A stretch of 64,000 bases of DNA from Bacteroidales bacterium UBA5507 (GCA_002426195.1 DIOT01000047.1:1-64000), one strand, 5' to 3'; counted from the stretch's first letter, positions 8,146 through 18,978 are shown. Notes: a model not told the origin generated them from the letters alone. A program made the numbers and translations.

Positions 8146-11100
8146 TTATTTGGCAACCACTATTTTACCCGATTTGACAATTTCGCCTGATGTAATTGTG
8201 TAAACATAAACACCCGAACAGAATTTTTCGGTTGCTATGACTTTTTCTCCTCTTTGACCAGAAATTAGTACGTCTTCCACAGTCCTACCTAATGAATTGG
8301 TTATACTCAGTCTGGCTGTTTCCTGTCCAAACGGCAATTCGTATTCAATAACAACCCAGTCTTTTGCAGGGTTCGGACTGACTATGACATTAAATCCATA
8401 AATTTCAGATTTCCAATTTTGGCCAAGTTCCCCTTTCTTATAGGAACTACCCCCGGTCAAGGTCTGACAATTATGGAACCTCTTATCGTAAAATGACTCA
8501 AGAATGCTCTGTGCACGCGCACCTTCACTGCTTTCATTATTCTCAGCTATCTCATTAATTATCTGAAGCTCATTTTGTGTTAGGTCATACCATGTGCGTT
8601 GCTCATCATGTAATATGCTCTCCAACTCTATTAGGCTGACAAAGTCATTATAGGATTCTAATTCATCTCCCTGAAGGTTATGCATGGAAGGAAGAAGATC
8701 TGCCAATAATAATGCATTCTCAAAATCAGATTCCTTAATGTAAGTGCCGATAATTGCCTTATCGCTCTCAAATCCGCCCAAATTGTCAAGCCAGTCTCTT
8801 AATAGGCCAATTTCAACGATGGTGTCATTCAGGATGCTTCTTATGATGTCGCCGGCTGCTCCGTTCCTTTGATGTTGGTACTTTGTCATTTCCTGATACA
8901 ATACGGTTTTGTATGTTGTTCCTGATGCAACTTCTCTTAATATCTCAATCATATAGTCTGGCAGCGGATTCTCCTTGTTCTCAAGATAGCGGAGTAATTC
9001 TTCGTTCTTAAGCTCATCCGGGTTGTTTGCCAATATATCGAATATGGCAATATCAGGAAAAACATCAGTACGATCGGCAACAAGTTTGAGCACGTCCTGA
9101 GATAAGTGAGGCGAGTCGCCCAGTAGCTTTGACCTTACCAACATCATGTCATCAACACCGGCACGCTCAATAAGACTTAATTCATTTTCAGTGCTTCCTC
9201 CATCTATCAGACTCGTGTAAAGGCTGTTAACACTATTGAAGTTTTCGTCTGCCAGAGCAAACTCAAGTTCAAGTTCCTGCCTTTGCTGGTCAGTGAGAAC
9301 TACCTTATCAATAGGTGATCCTTCTCCTCCGTAGTGTGAAGGACAAGTATTTGACGGAGCCGTACCGTATGGCGTAACATAAGTGTATGTGACGGGAGTT
9401 TCGTTGGGACAAGTTCCGCAGTGATAATAGCCTATTGAATATTCGCAGCCATTATAAAAGTTATGTGTGGCATCTGCAGAGAATTTATTTCCGGAAGCCA
9501 ACACCTGTGATCCCTGAAAGGTCTGAACGCTATGGCTGAGGTCGCCATCCTTAGCATCCACGTAGAAGTCAGCGAAATTACCGCTGTTGAAATTGCACAA
9601 GTATTCCAACCCTTGTCGTGGTTCGGCATCCCAGTTCTTTCCATAGGCGTAATTACCTGCGCTAAGACCATAGAATTCATTTTTATAGATCTTAGGCATT
9701 GAATTGCAATTGAGAACTGCAATCCCGAAATAATCCGCAGCAGGTGAACCGGGATACTTATGAAATTTGTTCTCTTCAAAAGCCAGCAAAGAAGAACTGT
9801 TAGAGTATATTCCATAGGAGCATGGTTCGGAGCTGAACCTGTTTTGAGCTATGTAGAATTCCGAGTTGATTACGATAGGGCTAAAAACTGTATTCAGGTT
9901 AATCCCTATGTGATTGTTTATGAAATTTGCCCCATTAAAATAATTAGGGTTCATTTTTTTATCAGGGTCTGAGCAATAAATAGCAGTATGAAACCCTGTA
10001 AAACTGCAAACATCAAAACTTTGATCCGATAGAGTTATTGGTCTGACATGAACTCCTGCACTGAAAACAGCAATTGCCTGATTAAATTGATTGACCCCTA
10101 TGACATCTCCACTAATTGAGAAATCGCATCCATAGAATTTCACGCCTTTTACGCAACAAAGATCCACATGCCTGTAAAATTCATGGAAGTCGCCCAGGAA
10201 ATCTTCATTTAAAGTAAAAGTGCAATTGATAAAATTTGCAATATAGTCCATCTCACTGCCATTAATAGGGTGAAAATTCCTGAAAAACAAGGCGCGAATG
10301 GATTCACGGTTGTTGATAAAGCTTGAATTCGTAGCTATCACTATTCCTCCTGTTTTAGAATAATCACCGGGTTTCCATAAACTTATGGCATTCCGTGCAT
10401 TGCTTAAAGTTGCATCATTGAGATTCACATAGCCTTGGTAATATTGATTATTACCATAAACGAACTGATGCTGAGAACTGTTGCCCCAGACTTCAATGCC
10501 TTCCCACATTCCTGAGCATCCGCTGGTAATAGTAGCCTGGTCTATTAAAAGTTTAGCTCCTGGTTCCACTATAATTTTACCGGCTTCGGGCATATAAATA
10601 TAAGCTCCGTCATTAATGGTCAACGTTTTACCGGTTTTAACAATTATGTTTCTATCAAAACGACGATCGGTGCTAAAAGTGGTATTTTGAGTAATTAGGT
10701 AATCGGGCTGAGATTTTATACATGGTAAATCTATCTCCCAAACTCCCCGTCCCCATGTTGCTGTTCTAATAGTATTTGACGGATAATTGATCTCTATTCC
10801 ATGAGAACCCGTATGAGGTAATTTCTTGCCAACCAGCTTCCACTCGTTTCCGCTTTCCTGCAAAAATGTATCATTGGTATAAAATACTCCAAACTCAGTA
10901 GCTAAATATATGCCATGGTTGGAATTCTTTTCAATAGCAACCGAGTTTTTCCTTATAAAAGTATATGGTAAGTTCTTTGTTAGAGAACTAAAAATTGGAT
11001 TTGTAATTGAATTTGAATAGTCTACTTTATAAATAAGTCCATTCCCATAAGCGGAAACTGAGTCATTTATAGACCGGGTATAAGTAAGGTAAATGATATT

Positions 11101-13211
11101 TGGGTTATCATGATCAATGTCCAATCCTTCAAAAATAGCACGGGCATCGTTTCTTGGAGTTTTCAACTCATGCCATTGAACGTTTGTCGCATTAACATTT
11201 GTCGTTCTCATTAGCCGATAAACGGATTCACTGGAAGTCCTTGTCAATAAAATGACATACAGATAATCCGGATTCCTGTCGCTCGTATAAAGTCCGAGTA
11301 TGATGTTTTCGGAATAATCGGGATACATCAAGTGAAATGTAGAAATGAATTTTTGACTGCCTAAGCCCCGATTACTTAATTGGCAGACTTCCTCCTTTTT
11401 GACACCATACAATATATATTTATTTACATAAAGGACTTCCGTATTTAACTTATTGAGAACTCCGTTTGTTCCAAAATACGTACTTATATTAAATATTCTT
11501 GTAGATGTAGTCAAGTAATTATCAGAATAGAACCACCTTCCATACTGTCCAGAGCACCACGTGTGATTAGCTGATTTATTATCAATTAGCGGTTGTTCCC
11601 CATCAATATAATACTTTGGATCCCAATACCATACCGGATTCCAATTGTCTTTATTATACTCCGTCCTGGTAACCTGCGCTCCGTCATGGTACAGACCTGT
11701 TACTATGTGTTTCGGTTCGGTATAAGAGGTGGCGAACTTTTGGACCTGCGCGACACCCAACCCCTCATATTTAGGCTGCCAGGGTTGATTAAACTGTGGT
11801 CTCTTCTCCACTCCCCCGTGAGTAGCCGACCAAACCTCCCCCTGGTTGTATGGATGATATGCAAAATCCTCAAGGTCTGCGTGTACTGGATCTACCACAA
11901 CTGCTTCACCGGTTGATACTTTGATTTTTTTCATTTTCGTATCAAAAGCAGTCAACACTTCGTCCCCGTCAACAACTTGTTCAACGCCAAAGGCGTGACC
12001 CCAGCCAAAAGTATAACGGTCGGTAAATTCATGAAAAGATGTCCAATTATTATTTGGAGATACGGTATTCAGAGTGAAGAATTTATTCTGTGTAGATAGA
12101 CTTCTCGAAAGGCTATACAGATACCCAGGCTTCGCCTTTGAAACCTCAATGGTAAGGTGAACAGCAGCTAATTGCCCTTGAACTTCATTATAAGTTGGAG
12201 GGAAAGGTAAATCTATTGGTTGCTTTGTCATTGCTGAGAAATTTAACCCGTTATCAGAGGATTTAAGTACTTTCCAGCTATCGCCATGCTGGCCGGTAGC
12301 ATATAATACTTGATTATTATCAGGCTTCATTTCAATATCATAAGTAAAAGCAGTATATACTCTTGTCCATGCAACCTGACCTGGTAATAAGGCGTTACAA
12401 TTAGCCGTTCTGAAGATTCCACTTGAGGTAGCGGCAAAGAATACATTCGGATTAATAGGATCGATTAGTATTTTATAGATGATGGTATAAATACCACCTA
12501 AGTTATCCTTATTCCCGATTTGTTCCCATGTAACTCCCTTATCCTTTGTCCTGTAAATTCCCCCTGTTAATCCGATCATAATACTGGAACCTGATAATTC
12601 ATTGCCACTTGATGCCGCGAACCATATGTTGTAATTCTGGGGATGGAAAACTGCCGAAATTACGCCTGACTGAGCCCATTCTGTACCTGTTCCGGTACTA
12701 TTCCACGATTCTCCGTAGTCATCAGAATAAAAAAGACCACCCAGCAAAGATCCGGTTAGCATGTGCCTTGTTGAAGCAACGGTTCCAGTATCAAAAATGG
12801 TAATGAATTCCACAGGTCCCTGACCCAATTGACCACTTTCACCTTTCCTCTTGGGTCCTAGCTCTTTCCAATTTTCTTCAGTGACGAAATCATAATTTTT
12901 AATGGATTCGGTGTAAAAAGTGTGCACAGAATTAAAATATTCCTCGAAAGTGCCATCGGGAAACAGCCTTGGATTCCATTGCTCATAAAATTTTTTAAAG
13001 CTTTATATTCACCGCATCCTGAGAAAAAAACAAGACTGTCTGAAGGATTCAGATTCCGTTCCAGGCTATCAAGATAGCTCCGCTCCTTGCTCAACAGAAC
13101 CTGATAATTATTGTTGTCAGGCATATCAAGCATTAAAGAGCTTAACTGCGCCCATGAATTGACAGAAATTGCTGTTAGCAGCAAAAGCTGTAAAATTTTA
13201 AATTTGAACAT
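8146..13211 (-). pseudogene. Very large T9SS-exported protein (BNR/sortilin-like propeller plus beta-helix), frameshifted near the N-terminus
   Basis: The 5' piece (13211 to about 12997) encodes a signal peptide (MFKFKILQLLLLTAISVNSW then AQ) and reads to EYKALKN. The main piece, open to 8146, encodes about 1600 residues. If one A is added to the A6 run at 12991-12996, the first frame continues as EYKALKKFYEQWNPRLFPDG and joins the main frame without a break, giving about 1690 residues. The first 700 residues contain repeated SSDNGLNFS, SDDYGESW and TKDKGVTW motifs of BNR/sortilin-type propellers. A parallel beta-helix-like region follows (about 770-1180), then a helical region. A sorting domain begins at VSPNPAKDWVVIEYELP and ends GKIVVAK. 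Predicted exported surface protein of unknown ligand. The frameshift may be real, phase-variable or an assembly error. Confidence 0.8.
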
Positions 13212-13276
13212 AATTTTGGTGTTAGGTTGAATATATAATAGATGTTCTTGCCGTATTTTACTCGCAGCTCAAATCC

Positions 13277-14275
13277 CTATTTCTTTAATTTAATGAACTT
13301 AGTTACATATCTTTGATCTCCGTTAATTATGACCAGCGAATAAATGCCGGGCAGCAGATCTCGTGTATTAATATTTGATAAATTCTCAAATTTGTGATGT
13401 AATACTTTTTGCCCTGCAAAGTCATATACAAATGCCTCTGCTCCCCTGCCAAATTTCCCCCTCACCGTCAAATCTTCCATTACAGGGTTAGGGTAGATTA
13501 TGTTGTTCTCAATATCATGGTCTTTTGTAGGAACATTCCAATCGCACCATTCGCCACCTATATTTCCCCATAAGTAAGGTGAGGAAATGAAATATGTGTT
13601 TATGGAATCGGGCTTAAAACACAATGTAACATATCTCTCTTCAAAAGTGTGATTGTAGCAGGTAAATAAATCCAGTGTGCTTCCGATTCCTTCTATCCAC
13701 CATTCATATCCATCCATTCGGGGTACCAGGACCCGGTATATTTTATGATAATTGTTGCCAAACAAAACCGAATCAATAGCCAAAACCTCAATATTTCTGC
13801 TATTTATATTAAACACAGAGCCTACTTCGAGGTTGTTGAAAGTAAATAACAAATACTCTGAGGTGTCGCTCGGGAACTCAATTGATCTGACGCCAACCCA
13901 GGTTTGTGCCGGGTAGAAGTAAATGTTTTTATTACCATCTTCTCTTAATCCGCCGATATAATCTGATTCTCCATTTTCTCCTTCGGTTGAGAACATCTTT
14001 TTGTAAGAAGTACCTTGAATCATTGTATCTCCTTGCATGACATATTGGTAATTATAATATACAGGCTCCCACAGAACAGGATCCCAGATTTCAATAACCT
14101 GATTCCATTGCGCATTACCGGTGGGAAAGGGTATATATGCCTGTCCGAAAGACAAGCTTGTTGTAATAAGTATAAGGAAAGTAATCCATGTTTTCCTCTG
14201 AGGTTTAAAACATGAAGTTTCGAGGAGGTCCTCAGGTTTTCTGTCTCTTAGTATGGGTAAATTCATTTTTCTCAT
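13277..14275 (-). CDS. T9SS-exported protein with type A sorting domain
   Basis: The 332-residue protein has a hydrophobic export segment at about residues 28-45 (TWITFLILITTSLSFGQ), a middle region without a family I recognise, and a sorting domain from IIYPNPVMEDLTV near residue 259 to KFIKLKK. The 27 polar residues before the signal peptide are unusual. Starts at 14275 or 14266 are both possible, and no Met lies closer to the hydrophobic segment. The gene is preceded on the minus strand by the element repeated upstream of the 4597-6222 gene. Secreted by T9SS by inference; function unknown. Confidence 0.8.
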   Translation of the reverse strand: MRKMNLPILRDRKPEDLLETSCFKPQRKTWITFLILITTSLSFGQAYIPFPTGNAQWNQVIEIWDPVLWEPVYYNYQYVMQGDTMIQGTSYKKMFSTEGENGESDYIGGLREDGNKNIYFYPAQTWVGVRSIEFPSDTSEYLLFTFNNLEVGSVFNINSRNIEVLAIDSVLFGNNYHKIYRVLVPRMDGYEWWIEGIGSTLDLFTCYNHTFEERYVTLCFKPDSINTYFISSPYLWGNIGGEWCDWNVPTKDHDIENNIIYPNPVMEDLTVRGKFGRGAEAFVYDFAGQKVLHHKFENLSNINTRDLLPGIYSLVIINGDQRYVTKFIKLKK

Positions 14276-14334
14276 AACCTATATTTTGTCAATCAGTTTT
14301 AATTAATCACCAACAAATTGCCAATTAAGATCTT

Positions 14335-14437
14335 TACAATGATCCATCTGAGAGGGTAGAGAATTTCAAGATTTGTCGAGTTGCAATTGGGTGCAATATA
14401 ATGAAATATTTTTAAATGTCAAATAAATTATTGTGTA
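14335..14437 (-). repeat. Shared upstream element, copy 2
   Basis: This is the partner of 6282-6373. Both begin TACACAATAATTTATTT on the minus strand and then keep the same blocks in order for about 90-100 bases. This copy lies between the stop of the receptor gene at 14454 and the start of the T9SS gene at 14275, about 60 bases before that start. Its position before two different T9SS genes makes a regulatory leader plausible. Confidence 0.6.
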
Positions 14438-14453
14438 AAAATAATCTGATTGA

Positions 14454-17105
14454 TTATACATTTAATTTAAGACTTAACAAAATTTGCCGGGGACGAAGCC
14501 GGTATATTGTTTCTGAAGTTGAAAAATAGTCGGCTCTCATTGTAGAATAACTACTTGCATTAAAAATATTTGACAATTTCAACTCCAGGTCGATCTTTTG
14601 ATTTTCAAATGTATATCTGTACATGACATCAGCCACACATGTGCTTTTACTGTTATGAAAATAGTATTCAGCACTACAGCTAATTAATTGGCTCTTAGTA
14701 ATAAAGAAAAAACTATTAATTTTATGCCTGCTAACCAGCAATTCATCCTTTTGCTTCTTATTTATTGATGTAATGTGCTTTTCGATATTCAAGTCGTACT
14801 GTACATTGATCAATGGTGTAATACGAACTGAAAACTCAGGTTTGAAAACCATTATAGTATTTGAAAAATCAGCAGTTATATTATTCAATGAAATAGTGCC
14901 GTTTTGCCTTGATAAAGCAACCCTGAAGCCAAGACTTGTTTTAGTGGCATTTATAAATTTACTAGCATGAGCCGACACGTTATGTGAATAGATTTTTTGA
15001 GGCTGCGACTTCCTGTAAGCAATGGTTGTACCATCTTCTTTAAGAATATAAGTTGTTGAATTGTCAGAACTCACTATAGCGAAAAGGTAATGTAACGAAC
15101 CAAAAACTGAACTGATTTGATTCTTGTACTCAAGTCTTTGGAAAAAAGTTTGGTAGTTTAACTTAGATATATTAAGATCTTTGGTGGTCAAACTTCTCAC
15201 GTTTGTTAGCATGTAGGAACTGTAGAAATCATTTATCTCAGCAAACTTGTTTTTGAACTGAACTGAAGTAATTGATTTTGTGAACGACGAAATCTTGTAA
15301 TTAATTGAAAACTTTTTATCAAAGAAAAAATCATTATTTGTTAATCTCACACCTTTTTCAACATCTTGTATAGAATAATCCTGATTTGAAAGATTAAGTA
15401 CAGCACTTAGCGTTAATTTGGGGAGTGTGTAAAATATTTCGGCACCCAGATGAGAGTCCAACATTCTGTTAGCTAAATCATTGCTAGTGCCTTGCAATGA
15501 ATCTTTAATAAAGTCCTTGCCTACAAGACTTATTGAGCTAGTAAGATTCTGCCTATACCAATCAAGTCCTGCACTTGGCTTTAGTCTGAATTTTCCCTTA
15601 TTGAAAATTACCGATACAGAGTTAGTGGTTAAGATTTTTGATCTGACAAGATCTTGATTCAGATTAGAATACTGAATGCTATCATTTAAAAGCTCCTCAA
15701 ATTGACCCGGACTAACTTTAATAGTTTCGGGTATATTCTCATAAATTACTGTCGACTTGAAATCAATAATTTTCTTTCCCAATTTAAAAAGTGAGTGAAA
15801 ATTATTTGAAACACTAGCCCGATTCGAATTAATACTCTGTTTAATTACCTCGTTGGTTGTCTGGTTTAATGCACCTTCTCCATCCTGGTCAATTAATGAA
15901 ACTGAGAGCGAATTGTCAAAATAACTTTTAGGAGTATTCTTATTAAGTGTTAACATTAATGTTAAGTCGCGACTGTCATGAGTGATATTTGTTGCTTCAA
16001 AAAAGTTTAGAGTATCATTAGGAAGCAAGACCGAGCGAATTATTGATGCTTCCTTTTGAACCTTGTCGCGTACAAAAAATATATTTGTCCTCAGAAAGAA
16101 GTCTTTACTTATTCTGCTTAATCCATTTAAATTTGTCAGAAATGCCGAATGATCAAGAAATAGTTTTTCATCGATGTCAGGTGTCGAAGGTTCGTATAAT
16201 CCCAGTAAAAAATACCGACTATTTAGATCACTCACCTCGGCAAATTCAATATTTGAAGTCAAAACACGAGATTGGTTTCTCAGGTCGTATCCGATATTAT
16301 TTGATTGCACTGAGCCAATAGCCTGGAAGTTCTTGCTAAACATCATAGGTGTAAAATTTACATCCCAAAGGAATGGTGAAAGCCCGACACTGGCACTGCC
16401 GCGACCTGTAACACTAACTCCATTTTTAATTTTTATATTAATAGCAGCTTGAGTAGATGGGATTTCACCTTCTAATAGTTTAAGTGGTTGATGGTTTTCA
16501 ATTACCTCCACAACCGAAACTGATTCGTGGGGCAGGTTTTTTGTAACCATGCTATATCTGCCATCCATCAAATCAAGCCCTTCAATATAAAATTTATTAA
16601 TGGGCAATCCCTGGTAAAGTACCTGTCCGTTCTCTTCTATTTCGATGCCCGGAAGTCGTTGCAATACATCTTCAAGGGTTCTGTCGCTTTTATTCCTGAA
16701 TGATTGAACCAGATAACTCAGAGTATCGCCATACTTCTTTATAGGTGAAGCCAGTACAGTAATACCTTCAAGAGTTTTAGTATCCTCTTCCAGAACAATG
16801 TCAAGTCGTTGTGAGGTATTTTTTGTTAAATGCTGTGAATCTTTATGATTTATTGAAGAGAATTTAATAATCAGGCTATCAGATTTTACGTTTGTTGTAA
16901 CCTTATAATTTCCATTTTGGTCGCTTATAGCAAAGTCACTAATTGAACTCTGACCGGGAATAAAAACCATAATATTAATCCCGGGCAATTGTTCCTTATG
17001 GTTATCGGTAATCTTCCCTTCAATAACAGTTTGAGAGAAAAGGTACACAGGAGAAGCAAAAAACAGACTTAAAACGATGACCGATATTTGGGATTGCCTC
17101 AACAT
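14454..17105 (-). CDS. TonB-dependent-receptor-like outer-membrane protein with carboxypeptidase-like N-terminal domain
   Basis: The protein of 883 residues has a signal peptide (residues 1-25), then a carboxypeptidase-regulatory-like domain (about 26-112, with the typical GKITDNHKEQLPGINIMV and DQNGNYKV). A plug-like region follows (EDVLQRLPGIEIEENGQVLY, then FYIEGLDLMDGRYSM), and finally a long region of alternating strands ending in LSLKLNV that would form the barrel. It belongs to the Bacteroidota group often annotated as TonB-dependent receptor or outer-membrane beta-barrel protein that pairs with GLPGLI proteins. The start lies 12 bases after the GLPGLI stop, so the two are co-transcribed. 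The substrate is unknown; related pairs have been linked to peptide or metal handling, but nothing here decides this. Confidence 0.85.
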   Translation of the reverse strand: MLRQSQISVIVLSLFFASPVYLFSQTVIEGKITDNHKEQLPGINIMVFIPGQSSISDFAISDQNGNYKVTTNVKSDSLIIKFSSINHKDSQHLTKNTSQRLDIVLEEDTKTLEGITVLASPIKKYGDTLSYLVQSFRNKSDRTLEDVLQRLPGIEIEENGQVLYQGLPINKFYIEGLDLMDGRYSMVTKNLPHESVSVVEVIENHQPLKLLEGEIPSTQAAINIKIKNGVSVTGRGSASVGLSPFLWDVNFTPMMFSKNFQAIGSVQSNNIGYDLRNQSRVLTSNIEFAEVSDLNSRYFLLGLYEPSTPDIDEKLFLDHSAFLTNLNGLSRISKDFFLRTNIFFVRDKVQKEASIIRSVLLPNDTLNFFEATNITHDSRDLTLMLTLNKNTPKSYFDNSLSVSLIDQDGEGALNQTTNEVIKQSINSNRASVSNNFHSLFKLGKKIIDFKSTVIYENIPETIKVSPGQFEELLNDSIQYSNLNQDLVRSKILTTNSVSVIFNKGKFRLKPSAGLDWYRQNLTSSISLVGKDFIKDSLQGTSNDLANRMLDSHLGAEIFYTLPKLTLSAVLNLSNQDYSIQDVEKGVRLTNNDFFFDKKFSINYKISSFTKSITSVQFKNKFAEINDFYSSYMLTNVRSLTTKDLNISKLNYQTFFQRLEYKNQISSVFGSLHYLFAIVSSDNSTTYILKEDGTTIAYRKSQPQKIYSHNVSAHASKFINATKTSLGFRVALSRQNGTISLNNITADFSNTIMVFKPEFSVRITPLINVQYDLNIEKHITSINKKQKDELLVSRHKINSFFFITKSQLISCSAEYYFHNSKSTCVADVMYRYTFENQKIDLELKLSNIFNASSYSTMRADYFSTSETIYRLRPRQILLSLKLNV

Positions 17106-17117
17106 AAGTCTTAGTGT

Positions 17118-17942
17118 TTACTTTCGCAGAAGGTCAAGTGGATTATTTTTAATAGACAAACTCTTCGCAGCAGCCTGCTGGGAGGAGTTTGACAAACCTG
17201 CGCTTTTAGCCCTGTTAATTATATCATCTCTAAAGTTGTCCTCGGCTTTATGAAGTCCCGACTTTGTTGTGTTAACGTATTCTTTTCTAGTAATATCAAT
17301 TGCTATTGAAGGCTCTAACTTGTTTATGGACGATAAATCAAAATTATAATGATGGCGTGTGTCGTAAATCTGTACAATCAGTCCCGGTAATCCGTGGAAT
17401 TTATAAGGACCATCATTAAATGTTAAGTCAGGACAAAACCATGCAATCCACTCTCTTCCGCCATAACTGCACGTAGCCTTTTGCACATTATAATCCATAT
17501 AGGTTTTAGTCTCGTTGCTAAGTTTCCATGTAAAGCCTCCAAGTGGTTCCTCATATTTATAAGTCTCTGAAGGAATATGCTGAATATAAGAAAGCTTCCC
17601 TGTGGGATGATTCTTATAAATCTCGTATGAAACTCTTACTGTGGGAGTAGTGGGATTATTAAAGTATTCAATGAACATTTCATCAGTTGGTATTCTTCTC
17701 ATATTAGTATCAATAACATAGGCTGGCTGACTGATGAATTTACTTATTTTCTCCCCAATAAAGAGAAGCATTTCCGAATTGCGTACCAATTCATTGTTTG
17801 TAGAGTCAGGCATAAACTCATGTTTGTATGTAACCAGATACTCTGCATCATCGAGTTTGTCGTATTCGTAATGAAATATTCGTTGAGCATTGGTGATGAG
17901 GCTGAATAAGACGAAATATAGAATTATACTTAGTTTTCTCAT
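17118..17942 (-). CDS. GLPGLI family protein
   Basis: The protein of about 274 residues carries the family's defining motif, FHGLPGLIVQIYD, in its second half, preceded by the usual AWFCPDLTFNDGPY segment. It has a signal peptide starting MRKLSIILYFVLFSLITNAQ. I place the start at the ATG at 17942 because the longer frame to 17981 adds 13 residues before an otherwise normal signal peptide. GLPGLI proteins are secreted or periplasmic, of unknown function, and are commonly encoded beside a TonB-receptor-like gene, as here (12 bases apart). The last residues (SIKNNPLDLLRK) are also typical of the family. Confidence 0.9.
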   Translation of the reverse strand: MRKLSIILYFVLFSLITNAQRIFHYEYDKLDDAEYLVTYKHEFMPDSTNNELVRNSEMLLFIGEKISKFISQPAYVIDTNMRRIPTDEMFIEYFNNPTTPTVRVSYEIYKNHPTGKLSYIQHIPSETYKYEEPLGGFTWKLSNETKTYMDYNVQKATCSYGGREWIAWFCPDLTFNDGPYKFHGLPGLIVQIYDTRHHYNFDLSSINKLEPSIAIDITRKEYVNTTKSGLHKAEDNFRDDIINRAKSAGLSNSSQQAAAKSLSIKNNPLDLLRK

Positions 17943-18256
17943 TTTTCTTAAAATAAGTATGTAATTGATAGGACGATACATCCATCTGCTACGTGATAAT
18001 CCTTCTTAGATATTGTATGACTTTTGAAAATTAAACGTAACCAACTATTTCAATTTCATCAATTCTGAATTTTGGTGAAATATATAACATATTTATCAAT
18101 ATTACAAATATTTATTAAATAATTTAATCGGTGTTAACTTTAATCATTCCATACACTTTAATACTATTTTATTTGATTGCTGTGGAGTAGTATTCGGTAC
18201 CTGTTGGTTGCTGGTTCACATATTGATATAGATAGAGTGGAAAAATGGAAAATATT

Positions 18257-18274
18257 TTTAAACAACTGTTTAAA
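18257..18274. promoter_or_regulatory. Candidate TetR operator 1
   Basis: TTTAAACA-AC-TGTTTAAA is a perfect 8-base inverted repeat with a 2-base spacer, lying just upstream of the TATATTTG element of the tetR promoter. A near copy lies at 18947-18964 upstream of the tolC-like gene. Two related palindromes flanking a TetR gene are the classic sign of its own operators. Confidence 0.6.
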
Positions 18275-18290
18275 AGTGATGTTTAATTAT

Positions 18291-18298
18291 TATATTTG
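18291..18298 (+). promoter_or_regulatory. Promoter -7 element (TATATTTG) for tetR operon
   Basis: TATATTTG fits the Bacteroidota TAnnTTTG consensus and lies 21 bases before the tetR start codon. The palindrome at 18257-18274 covers the position where the -33 element would be, so repressor binding would block the polymerase. Confidence 0.5.
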
Positions 18299-18318
18299 CA
18301 TCTCAATAATTACTAATC

Positions 18319-18930
18319 ATGACACCTAAACGTAAAGAGAAACCCGACAAATCAACTGAAGAGAAAATAATGGAGGCCGCCCGAAAGGTGTTTTCCAATA
18401 AGGGATATGCCGGTACAAGGACAAGGGACATCGCTGAAGAAGCCGGCATAAATCTGGCACTTGTTAATTATTATTACCGAAGCAAGGATAAGCTGTTTTA
18501 TGAAGTTATGCAGGAAAAAGTATATCAGCTTTTTGGCTCCGTTGCACCAATTCTCATCAATCCGGCTTTCAGTCTTGAGACTAAAATAGAAATTGCAACT
18601 GAAACCTATATTGATATGCTGGTTGATAATCCCGATCTACCTCTGTTGGTCTTTAATGAAATTAAAAATCACCCAAACGATTTCGGTGCAAAAATGCAAT
18701 TAAAACCTATGTTGTTGCAATCAAGTTTCTTCACCCAGATAAGAGAAAGAAACAACAAGGTTGACCCTTTCCAATTTCTGCTTTCAATTTTAGGCCTGAT
18801 CGTTTTTCCATTTATTGCCCGCCCTGTAATTTCAGGGGTTGCTGATATTTCTAAGAATGAATTTACAGAGCTGATGAAAGAAAGGAAGAAGTTGATTCCT
18901 TATTGGGTTAAAGTAATGCTCGATTCTTAA
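18319..18930 (+). CDS. TetR/AcrR family transcriptional regulator
   Basis: This 203-residue regulator has an N-terminal helix-turn-helix: EEKIMEAARKVFSNKGYAGT then TRDIAEEAGINLALVNYYY and RSKDKLFYEV (about residues 14-62), the standard TetR arrangement. The C-terminal ligand domain is divergent, as usual. It is the first gene of an efflux operon (outer-membrane factor, membrane-fusion protein, two ATPases, two permeases). This gene order resembles the CecR(YbiH)-YbhGFSR system of Enterobacteria. It is inferred to repress itself and the downstream genes until a toxic small molecule is bound. Two candidate operators, at 18257-18274 and 18947-18964, support this. Confidence 0.9.
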   Translation: MTPKRKEKPDKSTEEKIMEAARKVFSNKGYAGTRTRDIAEEAGINLALVNYYYRSKDKLFYEVMQEKVYQLFGSVAPILINPAFSLETKIEIATETYIDMLVDNPDLPLLVFNEIKNHPNDFGAKMQLKPMLLQSSFFTQIRERNNKVDPFQFLLSILGLIVFPFIARPVISGVADISKNEFTELMKERKKLIPYWVKVMLDS

Positions 18931-18946
18931 TTTTTTTTGTCAGTAG

Positions 18947-18964
18947 TTTAAACAAATGATTAAA
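18947..18964. promoter_or_regulatory. Candidate TetR operator 2
   Basis: TTTAAACA-AA-TGATTAAA has the same left arm and spacer length as the site at 18257-18274, and its right arm differs at one base. It lies in the 48-base gap between tetR and the tolC-like gene, ending 14 bases before that start codon. It would let the regulator also act on the transport genes. Confidence 0.55.
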
Positions 18965-18978
18965 ACAAACATTTTATC

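Larger units (their letters stand above)
17982..18318. other. Intergenic region between the GLPGLI/receptor operon and tetR
   Basis: This AT-rich gap of about 340 bases has no open frame of note. It separates divergent operons and holds the tetR promoter and a perfect inverted repeat near its right end, annotated separately. I saw no RNA gene or terminator in the rest. Confidence 0.6.
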
